61,639 bases of DNA from Thermoanaerobacterium thermosulfurigenes (GCF_051201035.1 NZ_JBPODR010000014.1:1-61639); one strand, 5' to 3'; shown: positions 8,461 to 16,555, counted from the stretch's first letter. The notes: generated from the letters alone by a model not told the origin. Numbers and translations: made by a program.

Positions 8461-9522
8461 CTAATCTTTTAAAATTCTAATAATCTTCTCCCCGCTATTT
8501 CCTTCACCATAGATATGTTGTTGGACCTTGAAGTTCCTATTATCAACAAATAATTTATAAACTCTATACAACTCTTCTGAATCCACAAGCTTATTCCAAC
8601 CTATCTCTACTAATTCTTTCCATCCTGTATCAGGCATAACAACTAAAGCTCTCTTTCCAGCAAAATAAGCCTCTTTCTGTAAACCACCACTATCTGTTAT
8701 TACCATAAAACATTTTTCTAAAAGTCCCATTATGCTTAGATAATCAACTGGTTCTATAATAGTAACATTTTCTAACAAAAATTTTAAACCAAATTGATTT
8801 ATCATTTTTTTAGTTCTCGGGTGCATTGGAAATATTACTCTCATATCATGGGCAATCTGAGAAAGACCACTCAATATACTTTTTAATTTTTCAGGATTGT
8901 CAGTATTGAAATCTCGATGTATAGTACACAAAATATATTCATTCTCTTTGAGTCCCAATTTTTCAACCATCTTATAGTCAAAATATGGTCTCATTTTTAA
9001 ATATAAATCATACATTACATCGCCAACAAAATACACACCTTCTCTTATATTTTCTTTTTCAAGATTTTTTACAGCAAGTTCCGAGGGACAAAAAAGATAT
9101 TGTGAAATGTGGTCAGTCACAACTCTGTTTATTTCTTCAGGCATATCCTTAGGCTGTTGTCTTATACCTGCTTCTACATGTGCAACAGGAATTTTTAATT
9201 TTGCTCCAACTAGTGCCCCAGCAACTGTTGTATTAGTATCTCCATATACAATGATTACGTCAGGTTTTTCTTTCATTACAACCTCTTCAAAAGCTATCAT
9301 AATCTTACCTGTAACAACACCATGACTACCTGAACCCACATTTAGGTTATAATCTGGCTTTCTCATTTTTAAAACTTTGAAGAAAACATCTGACATTTCA
9401 TAGTCATAGTGCTGCCCAGAATGGACCAGTATTTTTTGGATATCATTTTTGATAAAGTGCTTTTGTAAAACAGCTTCTTTTATAAATTGCGGTCTTGCAC
9501 CTACCAAAGATATAACTTTCAT
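8461..9522 (-). CDS. wbpI: Non-hydrolysing UDP-GlcNAc-type 2-epimerase (WbpI/WecB family)
   Basis: 353 residues, the usual length. The UDP-sugar 2-epimerase motifs are G-A-R-P-Q-F-I-K at the N-terminus, H-S-G-Q-H-Y-D, V-Y-G-D-T-N-T-T-V-A-G-A-L, H-V-E-A-G-I-R and M-P-E-E-I-N-R-V-V-T-D-H-I-S, and the C-terminal T-D-S-G-G-L-Q-K-E-A. In WecB/MnaA it makes UDP-ManNAc. In this operon, directly after wbpE-A-B-D, it is better read as WbpI, which inverts C2 of UDP-2,3-diacetamido-glucuronic acid to the manno form. AGGAGG lies 6 bases upstream of the ATG. Family certain, substrate inferred from context. Confidence 0.88.
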   Translation of the reverse strand: MKVISLVGARPQFIKEAVLQKHFIKNDIQKILVHSGQHYDYEMSDVFFKVLKMRKPDYNLNVGSGSHGVVTGKIMIAFEEVVMKEKPDVIIVYGDTNTTVAGALVGAKLKIPVAHVEAGIRQQPKDMPEEINRVVTDHISQYLFCPSELAVKNLEKENIREGVYFVGDVMYDLYLKMRPYFDYKMVEKLGLKENEYILCTIHRDFNTDNPEKLKSILSGLSQIAHDMRVIFPMHPRTKKMINQFGLKFLLENVTIIEPVDYLSIMGLLEKCFMVITDSGGLQKEAYFAGKRALVVMPDTGWKELVEIGWNKLVDSEELYRVYKLFVDNRNFKVQQHIYGEGNSGEKIIRILKD

Positions 9523-9531
9523 TTTGACCTC

Positions 9532-10242
9532 CTATTTCATAAACTCTCTCGCCGGATTACCTATCACAATCTTACAATCTTCCACATCTTTTGTCACAAC
9601 TGAACCAGCTCCAACAAAGGCATCTTCTCCTATTACTTTCCCGGGTAAAATTGTAGCATTGACTCCAATTCTACTTTTTCTTTTAGCGGTTACTCCTTTC
9701 ATTTTGCTAAACCTGTATGGATCTCTTCCAGCAGAATTATCATTAGAAGTTGCGACACAAGGAGCAATGAAAACCTCATCTTCTATCTCTGAATAAGCGG
9801 TTATACAGGCATTCGTCTCTATTTTGCATCTACTTCCTATTTTGCAGTAATTCTCTATCGCAACATTTCTTCCTACAATAGTCATATCACCTATCACTAC
9901 ATCTTCTCTAACAGTTGCTAAATCAGCAATTAAACACTTTTTACCTATTTTACAGCCAGCATATATCACGGCAGAAGTACCTATTATACAGTCATCTCCT
10001 ATCTTGCAAGGTGGTTTTTCTTGTTTGTCTTTAAAAATACTGGTCGCAGCTCTCATTGGTTGTTTGCCAATTACTGTGTTATCATCTATTCTCACATTTT
10101 TATCTATGATACTTCCTTTATATATAACCACGTTGTTTCCTATCACACAGTTATCTCCTACAACTACATCATCTTCAATAACTGTAAAATAACCTATTTT
10201 TACATTTTGTCCTATTTTGGCTTTTTCAGATATGTAATTCAT
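9532..10242 (-). CDS. wbpD: Hexapeptide-repeat N-acetyltransferase (WbpD-like)
   Basis: 236 residues made almost entirely of left-handed beta-helix hexapeptide repeats ([LIV]-G-x4): I-G-Q-N-V-K-I-G, I-G-N-N-V-V-I, I-G-D-D-C-I-I-G and so on, with the coenzyme-A-side turn near I-G-V-N-A-T-I-L-P-G. A C-terminal V-I-G-N-P-A-R-E-F closes the coil. It is longer than typical WbpD (about 190) through extra coils. In the Wbp pathway it acetylates the 3-amino group of UDP-GlcNAc3NA with acetyl-CoA. It starts 6 bases after the end of wbpB and is followed by wbpI. Substrate is inferred from its neighbours. Confidence 0.82.
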   Translation of the reverse strand: MNYISEKAKIGQNVKIGYFTVIEDDVVVGDNCVIGNNVVIYKGSIIDKNVRIDDNTVIGKQPMRAATSIFKDKQEKPPCKIGDDCIIGTSAVIYAGCKIGKKCLIADLATVREDVVIGDMTIVGRNVAIENYCKIGSRCKIETNACITAYSEIEDEVFIAPCVATSNDNSAGRDPYRFSKMKGVTAKRKSRIGVNATILPGKVIGEDAFVGAGSVVTKDVEDCKIVIGNPAREFMK

Positions 10243-10248
10243 TTCCCA

Positions 10249-11349
10249 TCATTCCTTCATATTAAGTGTTGAAAAATTTTCTAAAGGAAACTCTACTGGT
10301 AATCTCGTTTTTCTTGATTTGTAAATAGCCAGCACTATTTCCATTGCTTTCTTTCCTTCTTCAGCACTTATATACGGTTCTCTGTTATTTAAAACTGCGT
10401 GAATAAAATCTCTATATAATGGTGTATGACCATATCCATATACCGAATCTGGATCATCATAATTAGCTTCTCTTTTTACTTCTTCCTCATTATCAAGATC
10501 GTCGTCGAATTTCCAATCGCTTATTTTATTAATAGCCACTCCACCAATTCTAGCTGTACCCCTTTCTCCAAATATGCTCAACGTTTCCTCAAGATTTTCA
10601 GGATATATACACGCACTTCCTTCAATAATTCCAATAGCCCCATTTTTAAAGCGGAGTACCGCTGCTCCCATGTCTTCTCCTTCAATATTTTTTAAAAACG
10701 TATCTGCTTCCGCATAAAGTCTGTCTACTGGTCCCATCATCCATTGTAATAAATCAATATTATGAATGCATTGATTCATTAATGTACCGCCATCTTGCTC
10801 CCACGTACCTCTCCATGATGCTTGTTTATAATAATTTTCATTTCTATTCCATCTAATATTAGCAACACCATGAATTATCTTACCAAATCGTCCATCTTCT
10901 AAAGCTTTTCGTAATTTTTGAACAGTTGAGTTAAATCTATTTTGATGGCATACCGTTATCTTTTTATTATATTTTTTAGCTGTTTCAATCATTTCGTCAG
11001 CATCTTTTATAGATAAAGCTATCGGCTTTTCAACAATGACATGCTTATTTGCTTTTAATGCATTTATTGCTATTTCAGCATGAGTACCCGAAAAAGTTGC
11101 AACACTAACTACATCTATATCATTTCTATTCAATAAATCTTCATAATTTTTATATATTTCTACATCACCAATAGCCAAACCTTTTTGATTAAATAATTCA
11201 TTGTATTTTTCTTTTAATAACGTTGCTTTGTTAACGTCTAAATCACATAATGCAACTAATTGTGCATTATTATAATTATTTGCCAATGCCTCTATATGTT
11301 TAGGCGAAATCCTACCACATCCAATAAGTCCAAACCTTAATCTATCCAT
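10249..11349 (-). CDS. wbpB: Gfo/Idh/MocA-family UDP-sugar 3-oxidase (WbpB-like)
   Basis: 366 residues. An N-terminal Rossmann fold (G-L-I-G-C-G-R-I-S-P-K-H) and V-I-V-E-K-P-I-A-L, the hallmark E-K-P of the family, are followed by an alpha/beta C-terminal domain with Q-D-G-G-T-L-M-N-Q-C-I-H-N-I-D. WbpB/WlbA oxidises C3 of UDP-GlcNAcA with NAD, giving the keto sugar that WbpE aminates. The gene order E-A-B-D-I supports this over an inositol dehydrogenase role. GGAGG lies 6 bases upstream of the ATG. Confidence 0.83.
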   Translation of the reverse strand: MDRLRFGLIGCGRISPKHIEALANNYNNAQLVALCDLDVNKATLLKEKYNELFNQKGLAIGDVEIYKNYEDLLNRNDIDVVSVATFSGTHAEIAINALKANKHVIVEKPIALSIKDADEMIETAKKYNKKITVCHQNRFNSTVQKLRKALEDGRFGKIIHGVANIRWNRNENYYKQASWRGTWEQDGGTLMNQCIHNIDLLQWMMGPVDRLYAEADTFLKNIEGEDMGAAVLRFKNGAIGIIEGSACIYPENLEETLSIFGERGTARIGGVAINKISDWKFDDDLDNEEEVKREANYDDPDSVYGYGHTPLYRDFIHAVLNNREPYISAEEGKKAMEIVLAIYKSRKTRLPVEFPLENFSTLNMKE

Positions 11350-11357
11350 TTTGCCTC

Positions 11358-12698
11358 CTATAACACCTCAATTTTATTTTTATATTTATTTAGATTCTTC
11401 GTCGCATTTCTTGTATCAAAAACAAATTTTGATGTTTCTACAATGCCTTCATAATCATATTTTGAATGATCTGTAGTAATAACAACTATATCTGATGAGC
11501 TGAGCAAATCTGATGTTACTTCTTCTGATTTGTATATTTTCCCATTATATTTGAACTCAGGTATATATGGATCATTATATTTTACAATCGCGCCCTCTTT
11601 TTCCAATATTGATATTATCCTTAAAACAGGTGATTCTCTTAAATCATCAATATCTTTTTTATATGCCACTCCTAATAACAATACATTTGATCCGTTTAGA
11701 GGTTTTTTAAACTTATTTAAAATCCTCGATATTCTTTCAACTACGAATTCAGGCATATAATTATTTATTTCTCCTGATGTTTCAATTAACCTTGTATGAT
11801 AATCATATTCTCTTGCTTTCCAAGTAAGGTAAAAAGGATCTATTGGTATGCAATGACCGCCAAGTCCAGGACCAGGATAAAATGCCATGAAACCATATGG
11901 TTTTGTTTTTGCTGCATCTATTACTTCCCATACATTGATACCCATCCTATTGCAAAGTATAGCCATTTCATTTGCCAATGCTATATTAATATTTCTAAAG
12001 GTATTCTCATATATTTTCTCCATTTCTGCTACTTTAGGACTAGATACTTCAAATACTTCCCCTTCAAGGACATTTCTATAGAGTGATGCAGCAATCTTTG
12101 TACATTCTTTTGTAACACCACCTACAACTTTTGGTGTATTTTTTGTTTTATATTTTTTATTTCCCGGATCTACCCTTTCTGGTGAAAAAGCAAGAAAATA
12201 ATCTACTCCACATACTAGACCTGTTTCATCTAAAATCGGTTTTACAACTTCTTCAGTTGTTCCTGGATATGTAGTACTCTCTAAAACAACAAGCATTCCT
12301 CTATGTAAATACTTTGCAATAGACTTCGTAGAGTTTACAACATATGATAAATCAGGTTGCTGATTTTTATCAAGTGGAGTAGGTACACATATAGATACTG
12401 CATCTACTTCGCTCAAAAAGCTATAATCCCAAGTTGCCATTAATTCTTTATCAAAAACTAATTCTTCTAATTCATTATCTACAATATCACCTATATAATT
12501 TATACCTCTATTTACTTTTTCTACTTTTTCTCTCTGAACATCAAATCCTATGACTTTATACCCTGCTTTTGCTTTTTCAACCGCTAATGGTAATCCTACA
12601 TAACCTAGCCCTATTACACCAATAACTGCCTTTTTATTATTTATCTTATTTAATAATTCTTGATATGAGCTGCTATTAATTTCTTCTGCTTTCTCCAT
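11358..12698 (-). CDS. wbpA: UDP-N-acetylglucosamine 6-dehydrogenase (WbpA-like)
   Basis: 446 residues from the ATG at 12698. That start has AAAGGAG 9 bases upstream and lies 4 bases after the wbpE stop; an in-frame upstream ATG would overlap wbpE by 35 bases and lacks a site. The N-terminal NAD site is G-V-I-G-L-G-Y-V-G-L-P-L-A. The catalytic cysteine is in G-L-G-G-H-C-I-P-I-D-P-F-Y-L-T-W-K-A, the form typical of UDP-N-acetylhexosamine dehydrogenases rather than of UDP-glucose dehydrogenase. It oxidises UDP-GlcNAc twice at C6 to UDP-GlcNAcA, the first step of the pathway encoded here. Confidence 0.88.
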   Translation of the reverse strand: MEKAEEINSSSYQELLNKINNKKAVIGVIGLGYVGLPLAVEKAKAGYKVIGFDVQREKVEKVNRGINYIGDIVDNELEELVFDKELMATWDYSFLSEVDAVSICVPTPLDKNQQPDLSYVVNSTKSIAKYLHRGMLVVLESTTYPGTTEEVVKPILDETGLVCGVDYFLAFSPERVDPGNKKYKTKNTPKVVGGVTKECTKIAASLYRNVLEGEVFEVSSPKVAEMEKIYENTFRNINIALANEMAILCNRMGINVWEVIDAAKTKPYGFMAFYPGPGLGGHCIPIDPFYLTWKAREYDYHTRLIETSGEINNYMPEFVVERISRILNKFKKPLNGSNVLLLGVAYKKDIDDLRESPVLRIISILEKEGAIVKYNDPYIPEFKYNGKIYKSEEVTSDLLSSSDIVVITTDHSKYDYEGIVETSKFVFDTRNATKNLNKYKNKIEVL

Positions 12699-12702
12699 GT
12701 TA

Positions 12703-13815
12703 TCATGCTCCTTTAACAATTTTATGAAGGGTATCACTTATGTAATTTATTTCGTCATCAGATATTTCCGGAAACATCGGTATAGCAAATATTTTTTTGC
12801 ATAAATCTTCGGCTACTGGCAAATCTCCTTGTTTATACCCTAAATTTGTATGAGCTTTTTGCAAATGCAATGGAACAGGATAATATATTCCTGTTGCGAT
12901 ACCTCTCTCTTTTAATTTCTGCATTATAATTTCTCTATTTTCACATTGAATACAATATAAATGATATATATGTTTTGCTTCTTTTATTTTATATGGAGTT
13001 TTAATAATGTCTGATAAATCGCTTAATAAACTATCGTATTTATTAGCAGCACTTATTCTCATGTTATTCCATTTATCAAGATATCTTAATTTTACTCTTA
13101 AAATCGCTGCCTGTAGCTCATCAAGTCTGCTATTATATCCTATTACTTCATTGTAATATTTCTTTTGGCTTCCGTGTTTTCGTAACATATCTACTTTTTC
13201 AGCTATATTGCTATTATTTGTTACAACCATTCCTCCATCACCATAGCCGCCAAGATTTTTTGTCGGGAAAAATGAAAAGCATGCGGCATCACCAAACGTG
13301 CCGACTTTTTGTCCCTTATATTCGGCACCCATTGCCTGACATGCATCTTCTATAACATATAGATTATGTTTTTTAGCAATTTCAATTATTCCATCCATAT
13401 CACAAGGCTGTCCGAAAATATGAACAGGGATAACAGCCTTTGTTCTTTCTGTGATTTTTTCTTCTATTAAGTCAGGATTTATATTGTATGTATCTGGATC
13501 TACATCAGCAAAGACTGGTACAGCTCCTACATGAGAAATTGCTTCTGCTGTCGCAAAAAAAGTAAAAGGAGTCGTTATTACTTCATCACCAGGTCCAATG
13601 TTAAGTGCTTTTAATGTAAGTACCAAAGCATCTGTACCATTCGCAACTCCAATTGCATATTTTACACCTAAGTATTCTGCTATTTCTTTTTCTAATGCTT
13701 TTTCTTCTGGACCTAGAATATACTGACCATTCTCAAGAACATTTTCTATTGCTTCATTTATTTCGTCCTTTATGTCGCTATATTGGCGTTTTAAATTGAT
13801 TAATTCTATTTGCAT
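12703..13815 (-). CDS. wbpE: DegT/DnrJ/EryC1-family sugar aminotransferase (WbpE-like)
   Basis: 370 residues. A PLP-dependent fold-type I enzyme: G-T-D-A at residues 60-63 for the phosphate, E-D-A-C-Q with D157 against the pyridine nitrogen, and Schiff-base K186 in F-F-P-T-K-N-L-G-G-Y-G-D-G-G. It transfers an amino group from glutamate to the 3-keto sugar made by WbpB. It is the first gene of the polysaccharide operon, with about 130 bases of leader that hold an inverted repeat. GAGAGGGTTAG precedes the ATG. Family certain; substrate assigned from the co-located wbpA, B, D and I. Confidence 0.87.
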   Translation of the reverse strand: MQIELINLKRQYSDIKDEINEAIENVLENGQYILGPEEKALEKEIAEYLGVKYAIGVANGTDALVLTLKALNIGPGDEVITTPFTFFATAEAISHVGAVPVFADVDPDTYNINPDLIEEKITERTKAVIPVHIFGQPCDMDGIIEIAKKHNLYVIEDACQAMGAEYKGQKVGTFGDAACFSFFPTKNLGGYGDGGMVVTNNSNIAEKVDMLRKHGSQKKYYNEVIGYNSRLDELQAAILRVKLRYLDKWNNMRISAANKYDSLLSDLSDIIKTPYKIKEAKHIYHLYCIQCENREIIMQKLKERGIATGIYYPVPLHLQKAHTNLGYKQGDLPVAEDLCKKIFAIPMFPEISDDEINYISDTLHKIVKGA

Positions 13816-13866
13816 GTATACTAACCCTCTCTGTGAATTTTATAAAAAAAATTTATTTCTCACCTA

Positions 13867-13894
13867 ATTATCCGAAATTATGATTTCGTATAAT
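13867..13894 (-). repeat. Inverted repeat in the leader of the polysaccharide operon
   Basis: ATTATCCGAAAT, four bases, ATTTCGTATAAT: a 12-bp near-perfect palindrome (11 of 12 pairs) about 55-80 bases upstream of the wbpE start. It could be a regulator-binding site or an mRNA hairpin. It is not followed directly by a T-run in either direction. Confidence 0.4.
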
Positions 13895-13910
13895 TCCCTT
13901 TAATATTTTT

Positions 13911-13941
13911 TATAAAAAATAAAAGGCTTAATTACCTTTAT
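13911..13941 (-). terminator. Weak intrinsic terminator after the Rpn 3' fragment
   Basis: On the minus strand AAAGG-TAATTAAG-CCTTT followed by TATTTTTTATAAAA. The stem is only five pairs. The same arrangement, with closely similar bases, follows the rpn-like gene ending at 14349, so it appears to have been copied together with the gene end. Confidence 0.4.
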
Positions 13942-13945
13942 CGAT

Positions 13946-14317
13946 CTAATTATCATTAAAGTATTTTTCTAAGTCCTCTATCTTATTAATTTCAAATATA
14001 TTGTCTGCTATTTGAAGCAATGTTTTCTCATCTGCATCTTCAATTAACCTTAAATACTTTTCAGGTACATCATCAAATTTCTTCTTCAATAATCTTATGA
14101 CGAGATTTTCAATACCTTTTTCCATGCCTTTTTCCATACTCTTTTTTAATTCTTCCTCAGTATATATTTTGAAGTTCGCTTCTTTTAAATTGTTTATTAC
14201 ATATTTCATCTGCTCTTCACTTAATCTGTCTGCATACATCTTAATCACCTCTGAAACTATACCCGGATCTACTCTTAAAGCTGCCTCAAAGCTTATTGTT
14301 TCGCCATAGGTATTCAT
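13946..14317 (-). pseudogene. Truncated duplicate of the Rpn-like gene C-terminus
   Basis: About 110 codons nearly identical to the last third of the Rpn-like protein encoded at 15286-16272 (from R-V-D-P-G-I-V-S-E-V-I-K-M-Y-A-D-R-L to the DUF4351-type end L-E-K-Y-F-N-D-N). The nuclease domain is missing. The frame opens directly out of the T-run of the preceding terminator with no ribosome binding site. It has three copies of the 12-base M/I-E-K-G repeat against seven in the parent. It is best read as a relic of a recent partial duplication, probably untranslated. Confidence 0.72.
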
Positions 14318-14320
14318 GCA

Positions 14321-14348
14321 CAAAAAATAAAAGGTTGATTACCTTTTT
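14321..14348 (-). terminator. Intrinsic terminator after Rpn-like gene 14349-15251
   Basis: On the minus strand AAAAGGT-AATCA-ACCTTTT followed by ATTTTTTG, immediately after the stop codon at 14349. Seven-pair stem with a five-base loop and a T-run. Confidence 0.55.
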
Positions 14349-15251
14349 CTAATTTTCATTAAAGTATTTATCTAAGTCCTCTATCTTTTTTATATCAAAA
14401 ATATTCTCGCCTATCTTTTCTAACTTATCTATATTTAACTCATACATTCTTTTTACATACAATTCCGGTATTTTGTCAAATTTTTTATTTAAAAGTTTAA
14501 TTATTAATTCAACTTTTCCTTCAATCTTGCCTTCAGCCTTTCCTTCGGTCTTTCCCTCTTGTATCAACATTTCGGCTATCTTAGTCATTCTTATCGCTCC
14601 TTTCAATTTATTTTTATATTCCTCAGTCAAAAATTTATCACTTATCCCTATTAATGCACCAATCATATATGTCTTTTCATCTTCATCTTCTATCTTTTTC
14701 GCAAGTTCTACCGCATCTATTGCCATTTCATCACTGCTTTTTTTGCTCCCCATAAGTGGTAAAAATATTAAGTTCAATTTATCTATATCTGTCAGTTGTA
14801 ATTTACTTTCAATTTTTTCGTTTAATTCTTTATATATTTTGTCACCATCATATTTTACTAAAAATACTTGATCTACTTTATATATTATTGATCCAATGTC
14901 TAATCTACCAATCGCTTCTTCTATCTTACCAGAATATATTACAACAGTTCTTATTGCTCTCTCATATTTATTATACAGTCTTGCATCATACTGCAAAAAT
15001 CTCTTTATATCAGCTTTTTTATTTGTCGTTTGAAATTCCATATGCAGCAATGAGTCATCTACCAAAAGAAATATAAAATCCAGCCTATCTTCCTTAACTT
15101 CAATTGACGGTAAATTTGCAGGTATAACTGTCACTATTTTAGGTACATTTATTCCATAAAACTTAAGCGATTTATCTTTAAATTCTTGTGCCATTGATTT
15201 TAATATTATATCGTTATTCTGATAAGATATATCTAAATTATTATCCTTCAC
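14349..15251 (-). CDS. Rpn family recombination-promoting nuclease-like protein
   Basis: 300 residues starting at GTG 15251, with GGAG 8 bases upstream. The N-terminal half carries a PD-(D/E)XK-type core: D58 in R-L-D-F-I-F-L-L-V-D-D and E72-x-Q74 in H-M-E-F-Q-T, the E-x-Q variant usual in Rpn/transposase_31-type proteins. A run E-G-K-T-E-G-K-A-E-G-K-I-E-G-K (residues about 227-241) joins it to a DUF4351-like end (L-I-I-K-L-L-N-K-K-F ... D-L-D-K-Y-F). Rpn proteins are DNA endonucleases that stimulate RecA-independent recombination; their cellular role is unclear. Its C-terminus is a diverged relative of that of the next gene upstream. Activity not demonstrated. Confidence 0.7.
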   Translation of the reverse strand: MKDNNLDISYQNNDIILKSMAQEFKDKSLKFYGINVPKIVTVIPANLPSIEVKEDRLDFIFLLVDDSLLHMEFQTTNKKADIKRFLQYDARLYNKYERAIRTVVIYSGKIEEAIGRLDIGSIIYKVDQVFLVKYDGDKIYKELNEKIESKLQLTDIDKLNLIFLPLMGSKKSSDEMAIDAVELAKKIEDEDEKTYMIGALIGISDKFLTEEYKNKLKGAIRMTKIAEMLIQEGKTEGKAEGKIEGKVELIIKLLNKKFDKIPELYVKRMYELNIDKLEKIGENIFDIKKIEDLDKYFNEN

Positions 15252-15285
15252 TCTTTTTCTCCTCTATATTACACTATCAATAATG

Positions 15286-16272
15286 TTAATTTACAATATA
15301 TTTTTCTAAGTCTTCTATCTTATTAATTTCAAATATATTGTCTGCTATTTGAAGCAATGTTTTCTCATCTGCATCTTCAATTAACCTTAAATACTTTTCA
15401 GGTACATCATCAAATTTCTTCTTCAATAATCTTATGACGAGGTTTTCCATACCTTTTTCAATACCCTTTTCAATACCTTTTTCCATGCCTTTTTCAATAC
15501 CTTTTTCCATGCTTTTTTCCATACTCTTTTTTAATTCTTCCTCAGTATATATTTTGAAGTTCGCTTCTTTTAAATTGTTTATTACATATTTCATCTGCTC
15601 TTCACTTAATCTGTCTGCATACATCTTAATCACCTCCGAAACTATACCCGGATCTATTCTAAATGCCGCCTCAATTAATCTTATTTTATTGTCATATTCT
15701 TTTGCTTCATTTATACTTGATATTACTTTCTCTATAGCATTTCTAAAGTGCATGTTATTTGACAAAACCATCAATGGATAATTTTCTTCTACGTTTTCTA
15801 ACTCAGATAATACTATTATCTGTACCGGTATCCATTCATTATCTATATAATAAACACCACTATCTGAATTGTCTAATTTAATTTTATGTTCTGTTAAAAA
15901 TGATATGAGCTTTTTAGGAAGATTGCTACATACAAATGTCAATGTCAATTCATCTATCTTTATATCATCAACTTCTTTTCGTGATCTGTCGTAAGCATTC
16001 ATTATTGATTTATATAGATATACATAGCCTAATCCCTTGAAATAATCATCTATTGATACATAATCATCAGGAGATTTGTATTCTATTATATTGTATCTTT
16101 TAAATATCTGTCCTACTCTCTTATTAATTTTTACATCTTTTTCTTTTTTTATTATTATGACATCTATTCTTAAAGGCTCTTTTGATAGATATTCTTCTTG
16201 TTTTATTTCAACTTTTTCATCTTTTAGCTCTTCTTTTATTGCTGTTACAAAATCGCTGTGCCAATCATTCAT
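15286..16272 (-). CDS. Rpn-like PD-(D/E)XK protein with C-terminal M-E-K-G repeats and DUF4351-like end
   Basis: 328 residues; ATG at 16272 preceded by AAGGAG. The N-terminus has a nuclease-type core: D37 in P-L-R-I-D-V-I-I-I and E64-x-K66 in N-I-I-E-Y-K-S-P, followed by Y-F-K-G-L-G-Y-V-Y-L-Y. Residues 250-277 are seven tandem four-residue units (S/G-M/I-E-K), then comes the DUF4351-like tail found in Rpn proteins. It differs from the 14349-15251 protein in its nuclease half but shares the tail, and its tail is duplicated as a fragment at 13946. Possible functions are recombination or mobile-element maintenance; none is proven. Confidence 0.65.
   Translation of the reverse strand: MNDWHSDFVTAIKEELKDEKVEIKQEEYLSKEPLRIDVIIIKKEKDVKINKRVGQIFKRYNIIEYKSPDDYVSIDDYFKGLGYVYLYKSIMNAYDRSRKEVDDIKIDELTLTFVCSNLPKKLISFLTEHKIKLDNSDSGVYYIDNEWIPVQIIVLSELENVEENYPLMVLSNNMHFRNAIEKVISSINEAKEYDNKIRLIEAAFRIDPGIVSEVIKMYADRLSEEQMKYVINNLKEANFKIYTEEELKKSMEKSMEKGIEKGMEKGIEKGIEKGMENLVIRLLKKKFDDVPEKYLRLIEDADEKTLLQIADNIFEINKIEDLEKYIVN
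15442..15525 (-). repeat. 12-bp coding tandem repeat (seven units)
   Basis: Seven imperfect 12-base units (plus-strand forms CCTTTTTCAATA and CCTTTTTCCATG) encode S-M-E-K, S-M-E-K, G-I-E-K, G-M-E-K, G-I-E-K, G-I-E-K, G-M-E-N. The duplicated fragment has only three units at 14105-14140. The difference of exactly 48 bases keeps the reading frame and points to slipped-strand change since duplication. Confidence 0.85.
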
Positions 16273-16320
16273 TTTATTTTCTTTCTCCTTAAATTATATC
16301 ACATTTCCCTCAAAATAGGT

Positions 16321-16432
16321 ATAGCTTCGCCATACGGACACCAGTGAATAAATTCACCGTCTCCGCTTATAAAGCTTCTATGATCACCAGTAATATTTAT
16401 GAGTGCCGAAACATCAGCATAAATGTTACTGG
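16321..16432 (-). ncRNA. Structured RNA candidate of unknown class
   Basis: Inverted repeats cover the whole stretch. A 15-base arm at 16418-16432 pairs with 16387-16401 (CCAGTAA.ATTTATG, 14 of 15 pairs) around a 16-base loop containing TTTCGGCA. A second, interrupted helix CGGA...GTGAA/TTCAC...TCCG spans 16335-16365. AGCTT/AAGCT (16323-16327 with 16372-16376) would close it. A sigma-H-like promoter at 16455-16480 points into it, so transcription would begin about 15 bases upstream. The next gene downstream is the Rpn-like protein, about 50 bases away. No known riboswitch core was recognised. An open frame of about 46 codons also passes through it, without a start codon. Confidence 0.5.
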
Positions 16433-16454
16433 ATATTATTACTACTTTCTATTT

Positions 16455-16480
16455 ATTCGACATAAAATTTGAAAATCCTT
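16455..16480 (-). promoter_or_regulatory. Sigma-H-like promoter with Spo0A-like box
   Basis: Minus strand GAAGGATTT, 11 bases, GTCGAATAA: a full match to the sigma-H pattern RNAGGAWWW-N11/12-RNNGAATWW, with TGTCGAA (0A-box core) in the -10. It reads towards the structured RNA candidate and the Rpn-like gene. Confidence 0.5.
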
Positions 16481-16521
16481 CTTTTACTATCAAAATTTTT
16501 AATGAAATTTTAAAGTATGCA

Positions 16522-16555
16522 AAATATAAAGTAAGGCTGTATTTAATGCAGCCTT
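16522..16555 (-). terminator. Probable terminator of pdxST
   Basis: On the minus strand AAGGCTG-CATTAAATA-CAGCCTT, overlapping the pdxT stop codon, followed by ACTTTATATTTT. The stem is good (7 pairs) but the T-run is interrupted. Confidence 0.5.

Noticed and set aside
11358..12737. An upstream ATG for the UDP-GlcNAc dehydrogenase, overlapping wbpE by 35 bases
   Set aside because: The ATG at 12698 has an AAAGGAG site at the right distance and starts the conserved protein; the upstream one has none.
13946..14323. A functional 125-residue protein
   Set aside because: It lacks the nuclease domain and a ribosome binding site, opens out of a terminator T-run, and duplicates the end of a neighbouring gene.
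14105..15525. Short regularly repeated units resembling a small CRISPR array
   Set aside because: The units are 12 bases, directly abutting, in frame and code for M/I-E-K-G; there are no spacers.
16304..16447. A 46-codon open frame containing Y-A-D-V-S-A-L-I-N-I-T-G-D-H and G-D-G-E-F-I-H-W-C-P-Y-G-E-A
   Set aside because: It has no start codon or ribosome binding site and runs through a 15-base inverted repeat, so RNA structure explains the stretch better. A gene fragment cannot be fully excluded.
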